Shown one piece after another: positions 18,323-25,492 of a DNA stretch of 64,000 nt. The stretch's first letter is position 1. Each line of letters starts with the position of its first letter. The notes beneath the pieces are model-generated. The model did not search any database and was not told where the DNA came from. It saw only the letters and a list, made by a program, of their open reading frames with translations. Made by a program: the position numbers and the translations under genes. The DNA comes from Sphingomonadales bacterium (GTDB lineage: Bacteria; Pseudomonadota; Alphaproteobacteria; Sphingomonadales; Govanellaceae), in the NCBI GenBank assembly GCA_019455285.1, contig JACFMS010000002.1, positions 1 through 64,000 of the forward strand. The letters are read 5' to 3'.

Positions 18323-19170
18323 GCTTTGCTGACGGGCAGATTGTCATCAATCAGGATGACGGATCGATCCGCTTGCCCTTGGAAGACATCGCCTGCCTGA
18401 TTCTGGATACGCCGCAGATTACGGTGACGTGCGCCATGCTGTCGGCGTGCGCGGCGCAGGGCGTGGCGGTGATTGTGCCCGACGCCAGGCATCATCCGGC
18501 GGGAATGCTGTTGCCCTTTCATCAGCATTACGCCCAGGCCCATGTGGCGCAGGCGCAAGTTGAAACCTCGGAACCGTTCCGCAAACGCTGCTGGCAGGCC
18601 ATCATCAAGGCCAAGATCGTCAACCAAGCCGCGGTGGTGGCGGCGCGTGATGCAGCCACGGCGAAAGCATTGCGCGCCATGGCCGGGCAAGTGGCATCGG
18701 GCGATCCCGACAACGTGGAAGCGCGGGCCGCCCGCGCCTATTGGGGCGCGCTGTTCGATGATTTCCGCCGCGGCAATGAGGACGACCGGCGCAATGCGTG
18801 TTTGAATTACGGTTATGCCATCGCGCGCGCCGCCTTGGCGCGAGGATTGGTGGCCTGTGGCTTGTTGCCGGCGTTCGGCCTGCATCACCGTTCGCGCACC
18901 AATGCGTTCAATCTGGTGGATGATCTGATTGAACCCTTGCGGCCGATGATCGACAGGCTGGTGGCGCAGCACGCGCCTGACCCATCGACGTCCGCATTGT
19001 CCAAAGAAGATCGCCAGACCTTGGTCGGCGTCCTGACGGAGACAGTGTGGATTGAAAAGGAAAAATTGACTCTGCTGGCGGCGGTAGAAAAAATCGCCGC
19101 TTCTCTGGTACGCGCCATTGATGCCGGCAGCGCTGCGGTACTGCTGCAACCCGCCATCGATGCGCCATGA
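18280..19170 (+). CDS. cas1: Cas1 spacer-integration endonuclease
   Basis: A 296-residue type II Cas1, the integrase subunit that inserts new spacers as a complex with Cas2. Metal-binding residues are recognisable: Glu near 147 in NVEARAARAYW, His near 202 in FGLHHRS, and the acidic DDLIEP near 214-217. The start at 18280 has AGGAAA eight bases upstream and lies inside the cas9 3' end (43-base overlap, different frame). It overlaps cas2 by four bases (ATGA). Codon usage is GC-rich like the chromosome and unlike most of cas9. Confidence 0.97.
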   Translation: MAWRGVHIAKPARLSFADGQIVINQDDGSIRLPLEDIACLILDTPQITVTCAMLSACAAQGVAVIVPDARHHPAGMLLPFHQHYAQAHVAQAQVETSEPFRKRCWQAIIKAKIVNQAAVVAARDAATAKALRAMAGQVASGDPDNVEARAARAYWGALFDDFRRGNEDDRRNACLNYGYAIARAALARGLVACGLLPAFGLHHRSRTNAFNLVDDLIEPLRPMIDRLVAQHAPDPSTSALSKEDRQTLVGVLTETVWIEKEKLTLLAAVEKIAASLVRAIDAGSAAVLLQPAIDAP

Positions 19171-19496
19171 AAAGTGAGGACGTGCGATTCATGTGGCTGT
19201 TCGTTTTCTTCGATCTGCCCGTCGGCACCAAGGAGCAGCGCCGCACCGCCAGCCGCTTCCGCGGCTTTTTAAAGGACGACGGCTATATCATGCTGCAATG
19301 GTCGGTATACGCCCGCGTCTGCCGGGGCCAGGATGCGGTGGACAAGCACCTCGCGCGTATGCGAAAAAGGTTACCCGGCAAGGGCAGCGTGCGCGCCCTG
19401 CAAGTGACGGAAAAGCAGTATGCCCGCATGGAATTTCTGGTCGGCGATTCGGGAAAAACCGAAAGAACCGGCAGCAACCAACTGGTTCTGCTGTGA
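19167..19496 (+). CDS. cas2: Cas2 adaptation protein
   Basis: A 109-residue Cas2 with the ferredoxin-like start RFMWLFVFFDLPVGTKEQRR (conserved Asp after FF) and the segment YIMLQWSVYARVCRG. It bridges Cas1 dimers in the spacer-integration complex. The start overlaps the cas1 stop as ATGA. Its last codons (NQLVLL-stop) form the left arm of a long inverted repeat that extends past the gene. Confidence 0.96.
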   Translation: MKSEDVRFMWLFVFFDLPVGTKEQRRTASRFRGFLKDDGYIMLQWSVYARVCRGQDAVDKHLARMRKRLPGKGSVRALQVTEKQYARMEFLVGDSGKTERTGSNQLVLL

Positions 19497-19542
19497 TTTC
19501 GGGGTTGAAAAAACCCAAAAATCACAGTCAGAACAACCAGTT
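19480..19542. terminator. Long inverted repeat at the cas2 3' end, likely bidirectional terminator
   Basis: Left arm AACTGGTTCTG-CTGTGATTT-cGGGGTT (19480-19506) runs through the cas2 stop codon. The right arm (about 19513-19542) reads back as AACTGG-TTG-TTCTG-A-CTGTGATTT-TTGGGTT, so the arms match except for small insertions. The loop is A-rich on the plus strand (T-rich on the minus strand). It separates the cas operon from the array, which is transcribed toward it on the minus strand. Confidence 0.6.
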
Positions 19543-19553
19543 ACACGCCATCG

Positions 19554-19655
19554 AGCTTAGCATGGGGAAGTCGGTAGGGAAACCACGGCTGTTCACCAAC
19601 GCCACCTCGGCGGCGACTTAGCTTAGCATGGGGAAGTCGGTAGGGAAACCACGGC
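19554..19655 (-). CRISPR. Minimal type II-C CRISPR array: two 36-bp repeats, one 30-bp spacer
   Basis: Two identical 36-bp repeats (19554-19589 and 19620-19655) flank a 30-bp spacer (19590-19619). On the minus strand the repeat begins GCCGTGGTTTCCCTACC and ends CCATGCTAAGCT. That strand is complementary to the tracrRNA anti-repeat, so crRNA is made from the minus strand, toward cas2. The repeat end holds TGCTAAGCT, which could act as an extended -10 promoter inside the repeat, as known for Neisseria II-C arrays. The two copies show no differences. The array is only 64 bp from tRNA-Gly. Confidence 0.93.
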
Positions 19656-19718
19656 ATCCCGTGACCGCCCCCCTTTTCAGCGCGCTTAGACCTTGCTATG
19701 AGGAGAGCACGGCTGCTC

Positions 19719-19792
19719 GCGGGTGTAGCTCAATGGTAGAGCAGAAGCTTCCCAAGCTTACGACGAGGGTTCGATTCCCTTCACCCGCTCCA
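19719..19792 (+). tRNA. tRNA-Gly (anticodon CCC)
   Basis: A full cloverleaf of 74 nt with encoded CCA. Acceptor arms are GCGGGTG and CACCCGC, discriminator T; the D-arm GCTC-AATGGTA-GAGC, anticodon loop TTCCCAA (CCC) and T-arm GAGGG-TTCGATT-CCCTT are present. The first base pair of the anticodon stem (GAAGC/GCTTA) is a mismatch. The 3' end is the attachment site of the mobile element that follows. Confidence 0.93.
19776..19792 (+). other. attL, left attachment site of the integrated element
   Basis: The 17 bp TCCCTTCACCCGCTCCA at the tRNA-Gly 3' end recur exactly at 44750-44766. The tRNA is kept complete on this side, as usual for tRNA-targeting tyrosine integrases. Confidence 0.88.
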
Positions 19793-19849
19793 AATCTTCA
19801 GATTTGTCGAAACACCTGAAAAATAAAGAGAAAAATAGGCCATTTTGGC

Positions 19850-19868
19850 CTGTGCAGGTACTGTGCAG
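19850..19868. promoter_or_regulatory. Paired CTGTGCAG boxes, candidate integrase arm sites (left)
   Basis: CTGTGCAG occurs at 19850 and 19861, exactly 11 bp apart, so both lie on the same face of the DNA. The same pair with the same spacing occurs near the right end. A short palindrome, AGGCCATTTTGGCCT, lies just before it. Confidence 0.55.
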
Positions 19869-19869
19869 A

Positions 19870-20375
19870 AAAATTTGCGGAATCGCTTCGCAGTCGCGCG
19901 CAGAAAATCCGCTTTCATCTCCCCCAAATTCGCCCATCAAAGCCATCCCGTTTTTGGTTGATTCGAGCGTCGTCGAGCGTCATTTCCCCGACAACGCGGT
20001 TATGGCGCGAAGCGCCTATATAGAGGCGGGCAGCGACAGGATCGGACAATGCGGGCAAGGCGCAGACAAGACGAACAGCGTATGAAAGCGCGAGCGCGCC
20101 GCGTCATGGTCCTATGGTCGCGCGGCCTCTCCGATGCGCCTGCGCATTCGCCGCGCGCGGTCGGGCGCAATGCCTCTACGCATTGCCGCCCGTGTTCCTG
20201 CTGGCTGTGTAGCGGTCATAAGGATGTGCCGCGCAAGCGGGAGCGCGGCTTCGAGGAATATCAGGGCTGAAAGTCCTCTGTCCGGCGCGGCCCCAAAGGC
20301 CGCGCCGCCGGTTCAGGGGTGGGTCGGGCGGGATCAGAAATAGCCGCCGTCACCATGACGGCGGCTCCGCCAGAT
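19870..20375. other. Non-coding left-end region of the element with strong hairpins
   Basis: About 500 bp without a convincing gene. It contains two very stable inverted repeats: GGCGCGGCC-ccaaa-GGCCGCGCC (20284-20306), and an 11-bp stem AGCCGCCGTCA / TGACGGCGGCT with a 3-base loop (20342-20366). Short open frames here lack ribosome sites and codon bias. It may hold integration-related sites or a small RNA ending at the terminator that follows. Confidence 0.45.
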
Positions 20376-20407
20376 GCCGGAGGGTCGCCCCTCCGGCGTT
20401 TTCGTTT
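20376..20407 (+). terminator. Intrinsic terminator, plus strand
   Basis: A 9-bp GC-rich stem (GCCGGAGGG / CCCTCCGGC, loop TCGC) is followed by GTTTTCGTTT. The T-tract is on the plus-strand side, although the adjacent gene (ardC-like) is on the minus strand, so it would end a plus-strand transcript coming from the non-coding region to its left. Confidence 0.55.
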
Positions 20408-21306
20408 CAGGCGGCTTCCTGCAATGTGGCGGGCTGCGGCTGCAAACTATGGAGATAGTCGGCGGCGCGCTGCGCGTGGGCGGCGGCGCTGAAGATGGCG
20501 CGTTTGTCCTCCTTCAGCACCTTAAGCCAGTTGCCAATGTAGGCGGCATGCTCGTCACGGGGTTCCGGCGACAGGCTGAGGTCAGCGCAAAGGAACGCTG
20601 CGCCAAGCTCGGCGACAAGTTCCTCCATCGCGTAGCCCTCATCGCCCCAGCGCTTGCGGCCAAAGTCACGCTCCAAGCGGTTCGGGCCTTTCGTCCAGTG
20701 GGTCATTTCATGGGCAAGGGTGGCGTAATAGGCTTCGGCCTCCCGGAAGGCTTCAAAGGGCGGCATTTGCACAAAGTCCTGTGCGGGGCTGAAAAACGCG
20801 CGGCTGCCGCCGTGGCGAATATCCGCACGGGTGGCGGCAAAGAACGCCTCCGCATGCGCGATGCGCTGCACGGTGTCTGCGGGACGCTCGGCCAGAGCAT
20901 AAAAATGCGCCGGCAAACCGTCCACCTGCTCCACGTTAAAGACGGTGTATCCCTTCATAAACGGAATATCGCGCTCTGATTCCTGCCCGTTTTCGTCGGT
21001 TTCGGTCTTGGTGATGGTGTTGGCGTAAACGACAAGGTTGCCTTTCTCGCCCTTGCGGACGTTGCCGCCCAGCTCCTGCGCCTGTTTGTAGGTCATCCAG
21101 ATAGGCGCGTTATATCCACGCTCGCAGGCTGCGCCCCACAGCATCAGGACGTTGATCCCACGGTAGGGCTGACCGTTCGCGCGCAGCGGGCGGGTGATGC
21201 GCCCTGCGGCATGCTCGGCGCTCCATGGCTGGAACCACGGACGGACGCCGTTTTCCAATGCGGTCACGATATGGGCGGTTACACGTTCATAAACATCTTG
21301 TTTCAT
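20407..21306 (-). CDS. ArdC-type antirestriction protein with zinc-peptidase domain
   Basis: A 299-residue protein with an N-terminal ssDNA-binding ArdC domain (YERVTAHIVTALENG, WFQPWSAEHAAGRITRPLR, YRGINVLMLWGAA, PIWMTYKQAQELGG) and a C-terminal zincin-like domain with HEMTH in YATLAHEMTHWTKG near residue 198. ArdC proteins of conjugative plasmids protect incoming DNA from host restriction. The start is ATG 21304-21306 (MKQDVYERV), with AGGAAG upstream; a longer in-frame start adds an unrelated basic stretch. In an element that enters cells as single-stranded DNA the gene fits establishment. The peptidase activity is untested for most members. Confidence 0.87.
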   Translation of the reverse strand: MKQDVYERVTAHIVTALENGVRPWFQPWSAEHAAGRITRPLRANGQPYRGINVLMLWGAACERGYNAPIWMTYKQAQELGGNVRKGEKGNLVVYANTITKTETDENGQESERDIPFMKGYTVFNVEQVDGLPAHFYALAERPADTVQRIAHAEAFFAATRADIRHGGSRAFFSPAQDFVQMPPFEAFREAEAYYATLAHEMTHWTKGPNRLERDFGRKRWGDEGYAMEELVAELGAAFLCADLSLSPEPRDEHAAYIGNWLKVLKEDKRAIFSAAAHAQRAADYLHSLQPQPATLQEAA

Positions 21307-21681
21307 TGCCTTTTCTTCCTTGGCTGATGGGTTGCGCATGCAACCGACTAGCCACGCGGCAATGAGCGGGGATTCAGCCGTCCAGACCGGAAAACGGGGG
21401 GTGGCGCGGGCCGGAGCGCAGCGACTACACGGCCCCCGTTTTCCGCCCCTTGGGGCTTGGTCTTGACGGTGAAGGGCGGCACGCCCCCAAAGAAAGAAGG
21501 AATGCGGATGAAGGCCGCGCACTATCCGCGCGCGGGATTGTTACCGGATGGCTGAGACGCGGCTGCACAGCGGCTCGGTGCCGCAAGGCATAAAGCCCAA
21601 TCCGGCGAAGGCGGACGCGCCCTCGACATCAACAAAAAGTAATAATACAATTTAGAAAAATAACTATTTTCAGGATAAGTC

Positions 21682-21870
21682 ATGAATAAGGTAATCGTTT
21701 ATCAAATTGAGAGCACCAAATCTCGTTTTGAAGCTCTTCACAATGAATTATTAGAATCTTTTTCAAATAAGGATGGAATTTCTCCTAAATATCTTTCAGA
21801 TGTCAATTTTCTCTACTGGTCGTTTTGTGAGCAACTGGAAGATTTCTTATCATCAAATTCGAAAGAATGA
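21682..21870 (+). CDS. Small hypothetical protein
   Basis: A 62-residue acidic protein, MNKVIVYQIESTKSRFEA to LEDFLSSNSKE, predicted helical with no recognised motif. It has an AGGATAAG ribosome site and an AT-rich upstream region with promoter-like tracts. It is clearly more AT-rich than its neighbours, suggesting a separate origin. Function unknown. Confidence 0.6.
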   Translation: MNKVIVYQIESTKSRFEALHNELLESFSNKDGISPKYLSDVNFLYWSFCEQLEDFLSSNSKE

Positions 21871-21950
21871 ATTCTTATGACCGCCGCGTAATGCAACGAT
21901 GATGCGGCCTATGCGACGTGGCAAACAAGGGCGCTAAATTGGATGACATC

Positions 21951-23126
21951 TCATTCGAGTGGAGGCCGATCCGCGCGTGCTGGCTCGTCGAAGGCTGTTG
22001 AAATGCTGCGCGCCAGCAAGGCCGCCGCTTCCGCTTGCCGATGCGTACCTGTCTTGGCGAGGATGCGCTTGAGATGGCTGCGCACGGTGGAAAGCCCGAT
22101 GCCCATATTTACGGCTATATCTTCAAGCGAGGCTCCGCGCCCAAGTGCTGCGGCAACGACACCTTCGGTGCGGGTTAAACCAAAGAGTTCGCGCAGTCGC
22201 GCCACGGCGATTGGTGCTTCGGGGTCACGGATAAATACCAGCACGGCAGGCCGCTGTTCGCCAAAGGCGGAAGCTGAGGGGCGCAGGGGCGCAACCTCTA
22301 GCGCCAGCGGCATGCGGTGCGGACGTGGAATGGAGAGCGCCGCACCGGGCTTGGCGATCCTGCCCCGCGCGGTATCCATCGCGCCCTGCAACAGAGACAA
22401 CAGCTTGCCGTGCAGCGCAGGCGGGCGCAGCGCCAGCCTACCGCGAATAACGGCCAGTTCCACATTCTCGCGCAGCATCCGCTCCGCCATGCTGCTGGCC
22501 TGAATGACACGGCCCGCACCGTCCACCATCAGGACGCCGGTATCCAGCCGGTCGAGCGCCTGCAAGGCGGCGGCATGGGATTGTGATACCGCTGCGAAAC
22601 GCTGCCCGAGACGCAGCGCCCGCTGCAAGTGCGGCAGCACCAACGCCGCCTGTCGTCGTTCGTAGGTAGTATAGGCTCCGGCATCTTGCGGCCTGTGAAT
22701 GCCGAGAACGCCAATCGCGCCCTCGGCTGAGGGGAACACCGCCCCGAGCATGTGGTGAATATCCAGATGCCGGAGCCATTCCTGATAAAAGCCACTCCGC
22801 GCCTGTTCCTCGGGTGTCACCAACTCCTCATCCGTGATGATCCGCGACATGCCGTAGGCGACGCTGCGCTCCACCCATAAATCCTTGCGGTGCCAGTCAT
22901 CCGCCCAGGCCTGCTCGCGCTCGGCCACCATGAGGTTGTCCGTACATTCCAGCAGGTTCACGCGCGCGCCTTCGCCGTGAAGTTTAAGAACGGTACTGGT
23001 CGAGCCGAGGGTTTCCGCGATGCGGTTCGCGGTGCCTGACCACAAGGCGTCATCTATGGCCGCATCGTAAAGATGGGCAATCAATCCCGAGACGCGGGAC
23101 GATTCATAGAGTTCTTGTGACGCCAT
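21951..23126 (-). CDS. LuxR-type transcriptional regulator with PAS-like sensor region
   Basis: A 391-residue regulator. The C-terminus is a LuxR/FixJ-type helix-turn-helix (FGLTRTEGVVAAALGRG, LEDIAVNMGIGLSTVRSHLKRIL, written as two stretches of it: VAAALGRGASLEDIAV and GLSTVRSHLKRILAKTGT). The middle has a PAS-like stretch, LDRLDTGVLMVDGAGRVIQA. The N-terminal 180 residues resemble autoinducer/GAF-like sensing domains without a known ligand. It has no phosphoreceiver domain, so a small ligand or partner is the likely signal. It is divergent from the lipoprotein gene. The start used is ATG 23124-23126 (MASQELYE). It may control the element's transfer genes, but no target is shown. Confidence 0.8.
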   Translation of the reverse strand: MASQELYESSRVSGLIAHLYDAAIDDALWSGTANRIAETLGSTSTVLKLHGEGARVNLLECTDNLMVAEREQAWADDWHRKDLWVERSVAYGMSRIITDEELVTPEEQARSGFYQEWLRHLDIHHMLGAVFPSAEGAIGVLGIHRPQDAGAYTTYERRQAALVLPHLQRALRLGQRFAAVSQSHAAALQALDRLDTGVLMVDGAGRVIQASSMAERMLRENVELAVIRGRLALRPPALHGKLLSLLQGAMDTARGRIAKPGAALSIPRPHRMPLALEVAPLRPSASAFGEQRPAVLVFIRDPEAPIAVARLRELFGLTRTEGVVAAALGRGASLEDIAVNMGIGLSTVRSHLKRILAKTGTHRQAEAAALLARSISTAFDEPARADRPPLE

Positions 23127-23320
23127 GGTCGTGTAACGCCCCCTCATTCATCCCATAGTTCCGGTTAACTTAGACCGCCTGCGAATAACCTTGCCTGAAC
23201 AACACGGCGGGATAGCGCTCTGCCGTCCTGCCGTGCCTGATTTCTCCCCTGTTTAGGGGACGAATGGGCCTCCGCGCCACCTTAACCATAGCGGGAAGGA
23301 TTTTCACGCGCGGAGATGTC

Positions 23321-23905
23321 ATGAGCAAAACCCGTTCCCTTGTCGTGCCGTTGCTGCTCGCGGCGGGGCTTGCCGCCTGCGGCCAGAACGCCGCGACGGC
23401 GGAGAATGCCGCCGCTACGGAGAGCGCGGTAGAGGCAGAGTCCGGCAACACGGCGGGCATAGCTGCCGCTGACGTCGATACTGCCGCAAACCAAGCCGCC
23501 GCGCCCGCGACACCAGAAGCCGTTCCGGCCAAGGCGCAAGCGGCTACCATCGCGGCGCTGCCGCTCAAGCGCGGTTACTACGTCGAGAGCGATACCCCGT
23601 GCGGCCAAGCTTCCAACGCCAACACGACGCTGCTGCGCCGCGAAGGCATCGGCGGCGCGCGGGATTTCTGCGAGTTCAAGAAAATCGAGCCAACAGGGCC
23701 GAACACCTACCGCGTGACGGAAGCCTGCGGGGACTTGCAGGACAGCGCCCCGCCGGAAACCAGCACCTCCATCTATACCCTCACGGGGGATACGGCCTTC
23801 ACCTCGAAGAGCGAGCACGGCTGGGAGCGTAGCGCCCGATATTGCGCCCAGTCGAGCATGCCGCCCGACTGGCGCGCCAACGATATCGGCGATGTGACGG
23901 GCTGA
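23321..23905 (+). CDS. Putative lipoprotein
   Basis: A 194-residue secreted lipoprotein: the signal sequence MSKTRSLVVPLLLAAGLAAC ends in a lipobox (LAAC), then a long Ala/Glu-rich linker (about residues 21-85) leads to a compact C-terminal domain with four cysteines (PCGQASN, DFCEFKKIEP, EACGDLQD, RYCAQSS). The start at 23321 has GGAG upstream. Proteins of this kind are common in alphaproteobacterial elements without known function; entry exclusion or inhibitor roles are possible but unsupported here. Confidence 0.75.
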   Translation: MSKTRSLVVPLLLAAGLAACGQNAATAENAAATESAVEAESGNTAGIAAADVDTAANQAAAPATPEAVPAKAQAATIAALPLKRGYYVESDTPCGQASNANTTLLRREGIGGARDFCEFKKIEPTGPNTYRVTEACGDLQDSAPPETSTSIYTLTGDTAFTSKSEHGWERSARYCAQSSMPPDWRANDIGDVTG

Positions 23906-24028
23906 TACGCGGCAGCCAATGGGTGAACGGTCTCAAGGCCGAAGCCAAGCGCAAGGCGGATGCGCAGGCGCAAGCGCCGAAACTCTAGGACGCCGGGTGC
24001 GGGAATTTTGAGCCGTAAAGGGATTGAT

Positions 24029-24448
24029 ATGGGACTGACCACATTGAGCGGAGCCGTGAGCGGCATCCGTCATTCGACCGAAACGCGGGGCACGGTAGGC
24101 CGCAATGGCGGCTCCGTGAAAACCGGACAGGTCATCGCGTTTCGCGTGGGCGAGCGCTCCGCACAAATCAAGCTGGCCGATGTGCCGGATATCCGCGACG
24201 GGGATGAGGTAACGCTGGCCGGACGCGAGAAGAACGGCGTGTTCAAGGCGCTCGCCTTGCGCAACGACAAGACGCGCGCCGTCTACAGCATCCCGACGAC
24301 GGTGGGCTATCTAATGGGCGCGACGCTCCTCGCGCTCGGGGTGATGACGTTGGTGTTCCTGATCGGCGTCGTGTTCATCGCGGGTGGCCTGTGGACGCTC
24401 TACGAGGCGTATAACTACACGCAAGCGGCGAACATGCTCAGAGCCTGA
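24029..24448 (+). CDS. Hypothetical membrane protein with OB-like N-terminus
   Basis: A 139-residue protein. The N-terminal 80 residues are soluble (IAFRVGERSAQIKL, DIRDGDEVTLAGREKNGVF) and look like a small beta-barrel similar to inner-membrane YqiK/NfeD-type caps. The C-terminal part has two hydrophobic helices, VGYLMGATLLALGVMTLVFL and an adjoining IGVVFIAGGLWTLYEAY segment. It lies about 120 bp after the lipoprotein gene and could share its transcript. Function unknown. Confidence 0.7.
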   Translation: MGLTTLSGAVSGIRHSTETRGTVGRNGGSVKTGQVIAFRVGERSAQIKLADVPDIRDGDEVTLAGREKNGVFKALALRNDKTRAVYSIPTTVGYLMGATLLALGVMTLVFLIGVVFIAGGLWTLYEAYNYTQAANMLRA

Positions 24449-24730
24449 AGGGCGGCCCACCGCGCGCAGATGGAAGGCAAGCGTCTGTGCTCCGGCAAAA
24501 CGAGCTTTGGAGTCTAGATAGAGTGGGCGCTGGCAATCTCCCTGCGGGTCCACCCCCATACGTCCTGTTCATCATGCACCCTGCCAGCGGCGTTGCCTGC
24601 TGGGCGCAAGCCCGTGCGGGCTCCTTCTCTCCGTTGCGGTCCTTCGGATGCACCCGGCAATCCCGCTGGCGTCATCGGGGGGCATGAAAGGCCGTAGTGG
24701 TTGCGGCCTCAAGCAATAGGGAGACAGCCC

Positions 24731-24919
24731 ATGCGCCTCATCGTCGCTTCCGAACTCGACAACCTGCCGGAAACCGCTCTGCACTCCAAATTCTACCGCG
24801 TGCAGCAGGAACTCGCCTTCACCGAGCCCGCCACCACCGAGCGCACGAACGCGCTGGCGTCCCTCGAAAACATCAACCGCGCGATTATCACCCGTCGCAT
24901 CAAAGGGCCGGGCTTCTAG
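24731..24919 (+). CDS. Small hypothetical protein of the element
   Basis: A 62-residue protein, MRLIVASELDNLPETALH to ITRRIKGPGF, with a good GGGAGA ribosome site. It has no signal or membrane segment. It lies alone between a 280-bp non-coding gap and a convergent frame downstream of the relaxase gene. Function unknown; its coding potential is supported by codon usage and the ribosome site. Confidence 0.6.
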   Translation: MRLIVASELDNLPETALHSKFYRVQQELAFTEPATTERTNALASLENINRAIITRRIKGPGF

Positions 24920-24980
24920 CCCGGCCCGCAAGAGAAAACCGCCAGCGGGAAAACGCTGGCGGCTTTCTGGCGTCTGATGG

Positions 24981-25478
24981 CTAAGGCCCCATCGGCTTAT
25001 TGAATCTCCCGCGCAGCGATGGCGGCTTGGGCGCTGATGGCGATGCGGCTGGTTGCTGCGCAGATTTCAGCGGTGGTGGAGGCAGGGGTTTCGGTGCAGG
25101 CGGCGGAGACGGCTGCGCCAGAAATTTCGACCTAAATCCCGTGCGCGCGAGAAGTGCGCGCAAGCCGCGTGCGCGGCGGTTTTTCACGCTGCGCTTCTTG
25201 GCCGGATTCATGAAACGCGAGAGCACGCGGCGCACCGTCGGCATGAACGTGGGCACAAGCTCGGGCGGGTCTTCAAACCCATCACTGTCCTTCGCAGTTG
25301 TACCTGCGCCCGCCTGTTCCGGCGATGGCGCGTCGTCGAGATGCAGGAAGCGCGATACGGCAACGGAGATTGCCGCGATGTCGGGAAACCAGTCGAACAG
25401 CCCTCCGGCGGCGGCTTCGCCCTGTTGTTCTGTGGCAACCTTTTTCTTCTTTTTCTTGCGGCCCGGTTCTGGTTGCAG
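24981..25478 (-). CDS. Pro/Lys-rich frame following the relaxase, start unclear
   Basis: An open frame of about 165 codons begins right at the relaxase stop in the -1 frame and has an ordered look: a Lys-rich stretch (GRKKKKKKVATEQQGE), GGLFDWFPDIAAISVAVSRF, a central acidic part, VPTFMPTVRRVLSRFMNP, and a Pro-rich tail. No ATG, GTG or TTG precedes the conserved-looking part; the coordinate given is a CTG. It may be translated by slippage at the A-AAG site two codons before the relaxase stop, or be the frameshifted tail of a once longer relaxase. Function unknown. Confidence 0.4.
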   Translation of the reverse strand: MQPEPGRKKKKKKVATEQQGEAAAGGLFDWFPDIAAISVAVSRFLHLDDAPSPEQAGAGTTAKDSDGFEDPPELVPTFMPTVRRVLSRFMNPAKKRSVKNRRARGLRALLARTGFRSKFLAQPSPPPAPKPLPPPPLKSAQQPAASPSAPKPPSLRGRFNKPMGP

Positions 25479-25492
25479 GAAACGCGAGCCGC

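Noticed and set aside
19683-19713. Third, degenerate CRISPR repeat before the tRNA
   Set aside because: It shares CTTAG and CACGGC at its ends, but the middle hardly matches, the length is 31 not 36, and the would-be spacer is 27 bp.
19804-20085. Possible gene of 93 codons just inside attL
   Set aside because: No ribosome site, spans arm-site and palindromic DNA, no recognisable protein pattern.
23906-23987. Short Lys/Ala-rich tail reading ANGLKAEAKRKAD-like sequence after the lipoprotein gene
   Set aside because: No start or ribosome site; at most a remnant, too short to call.
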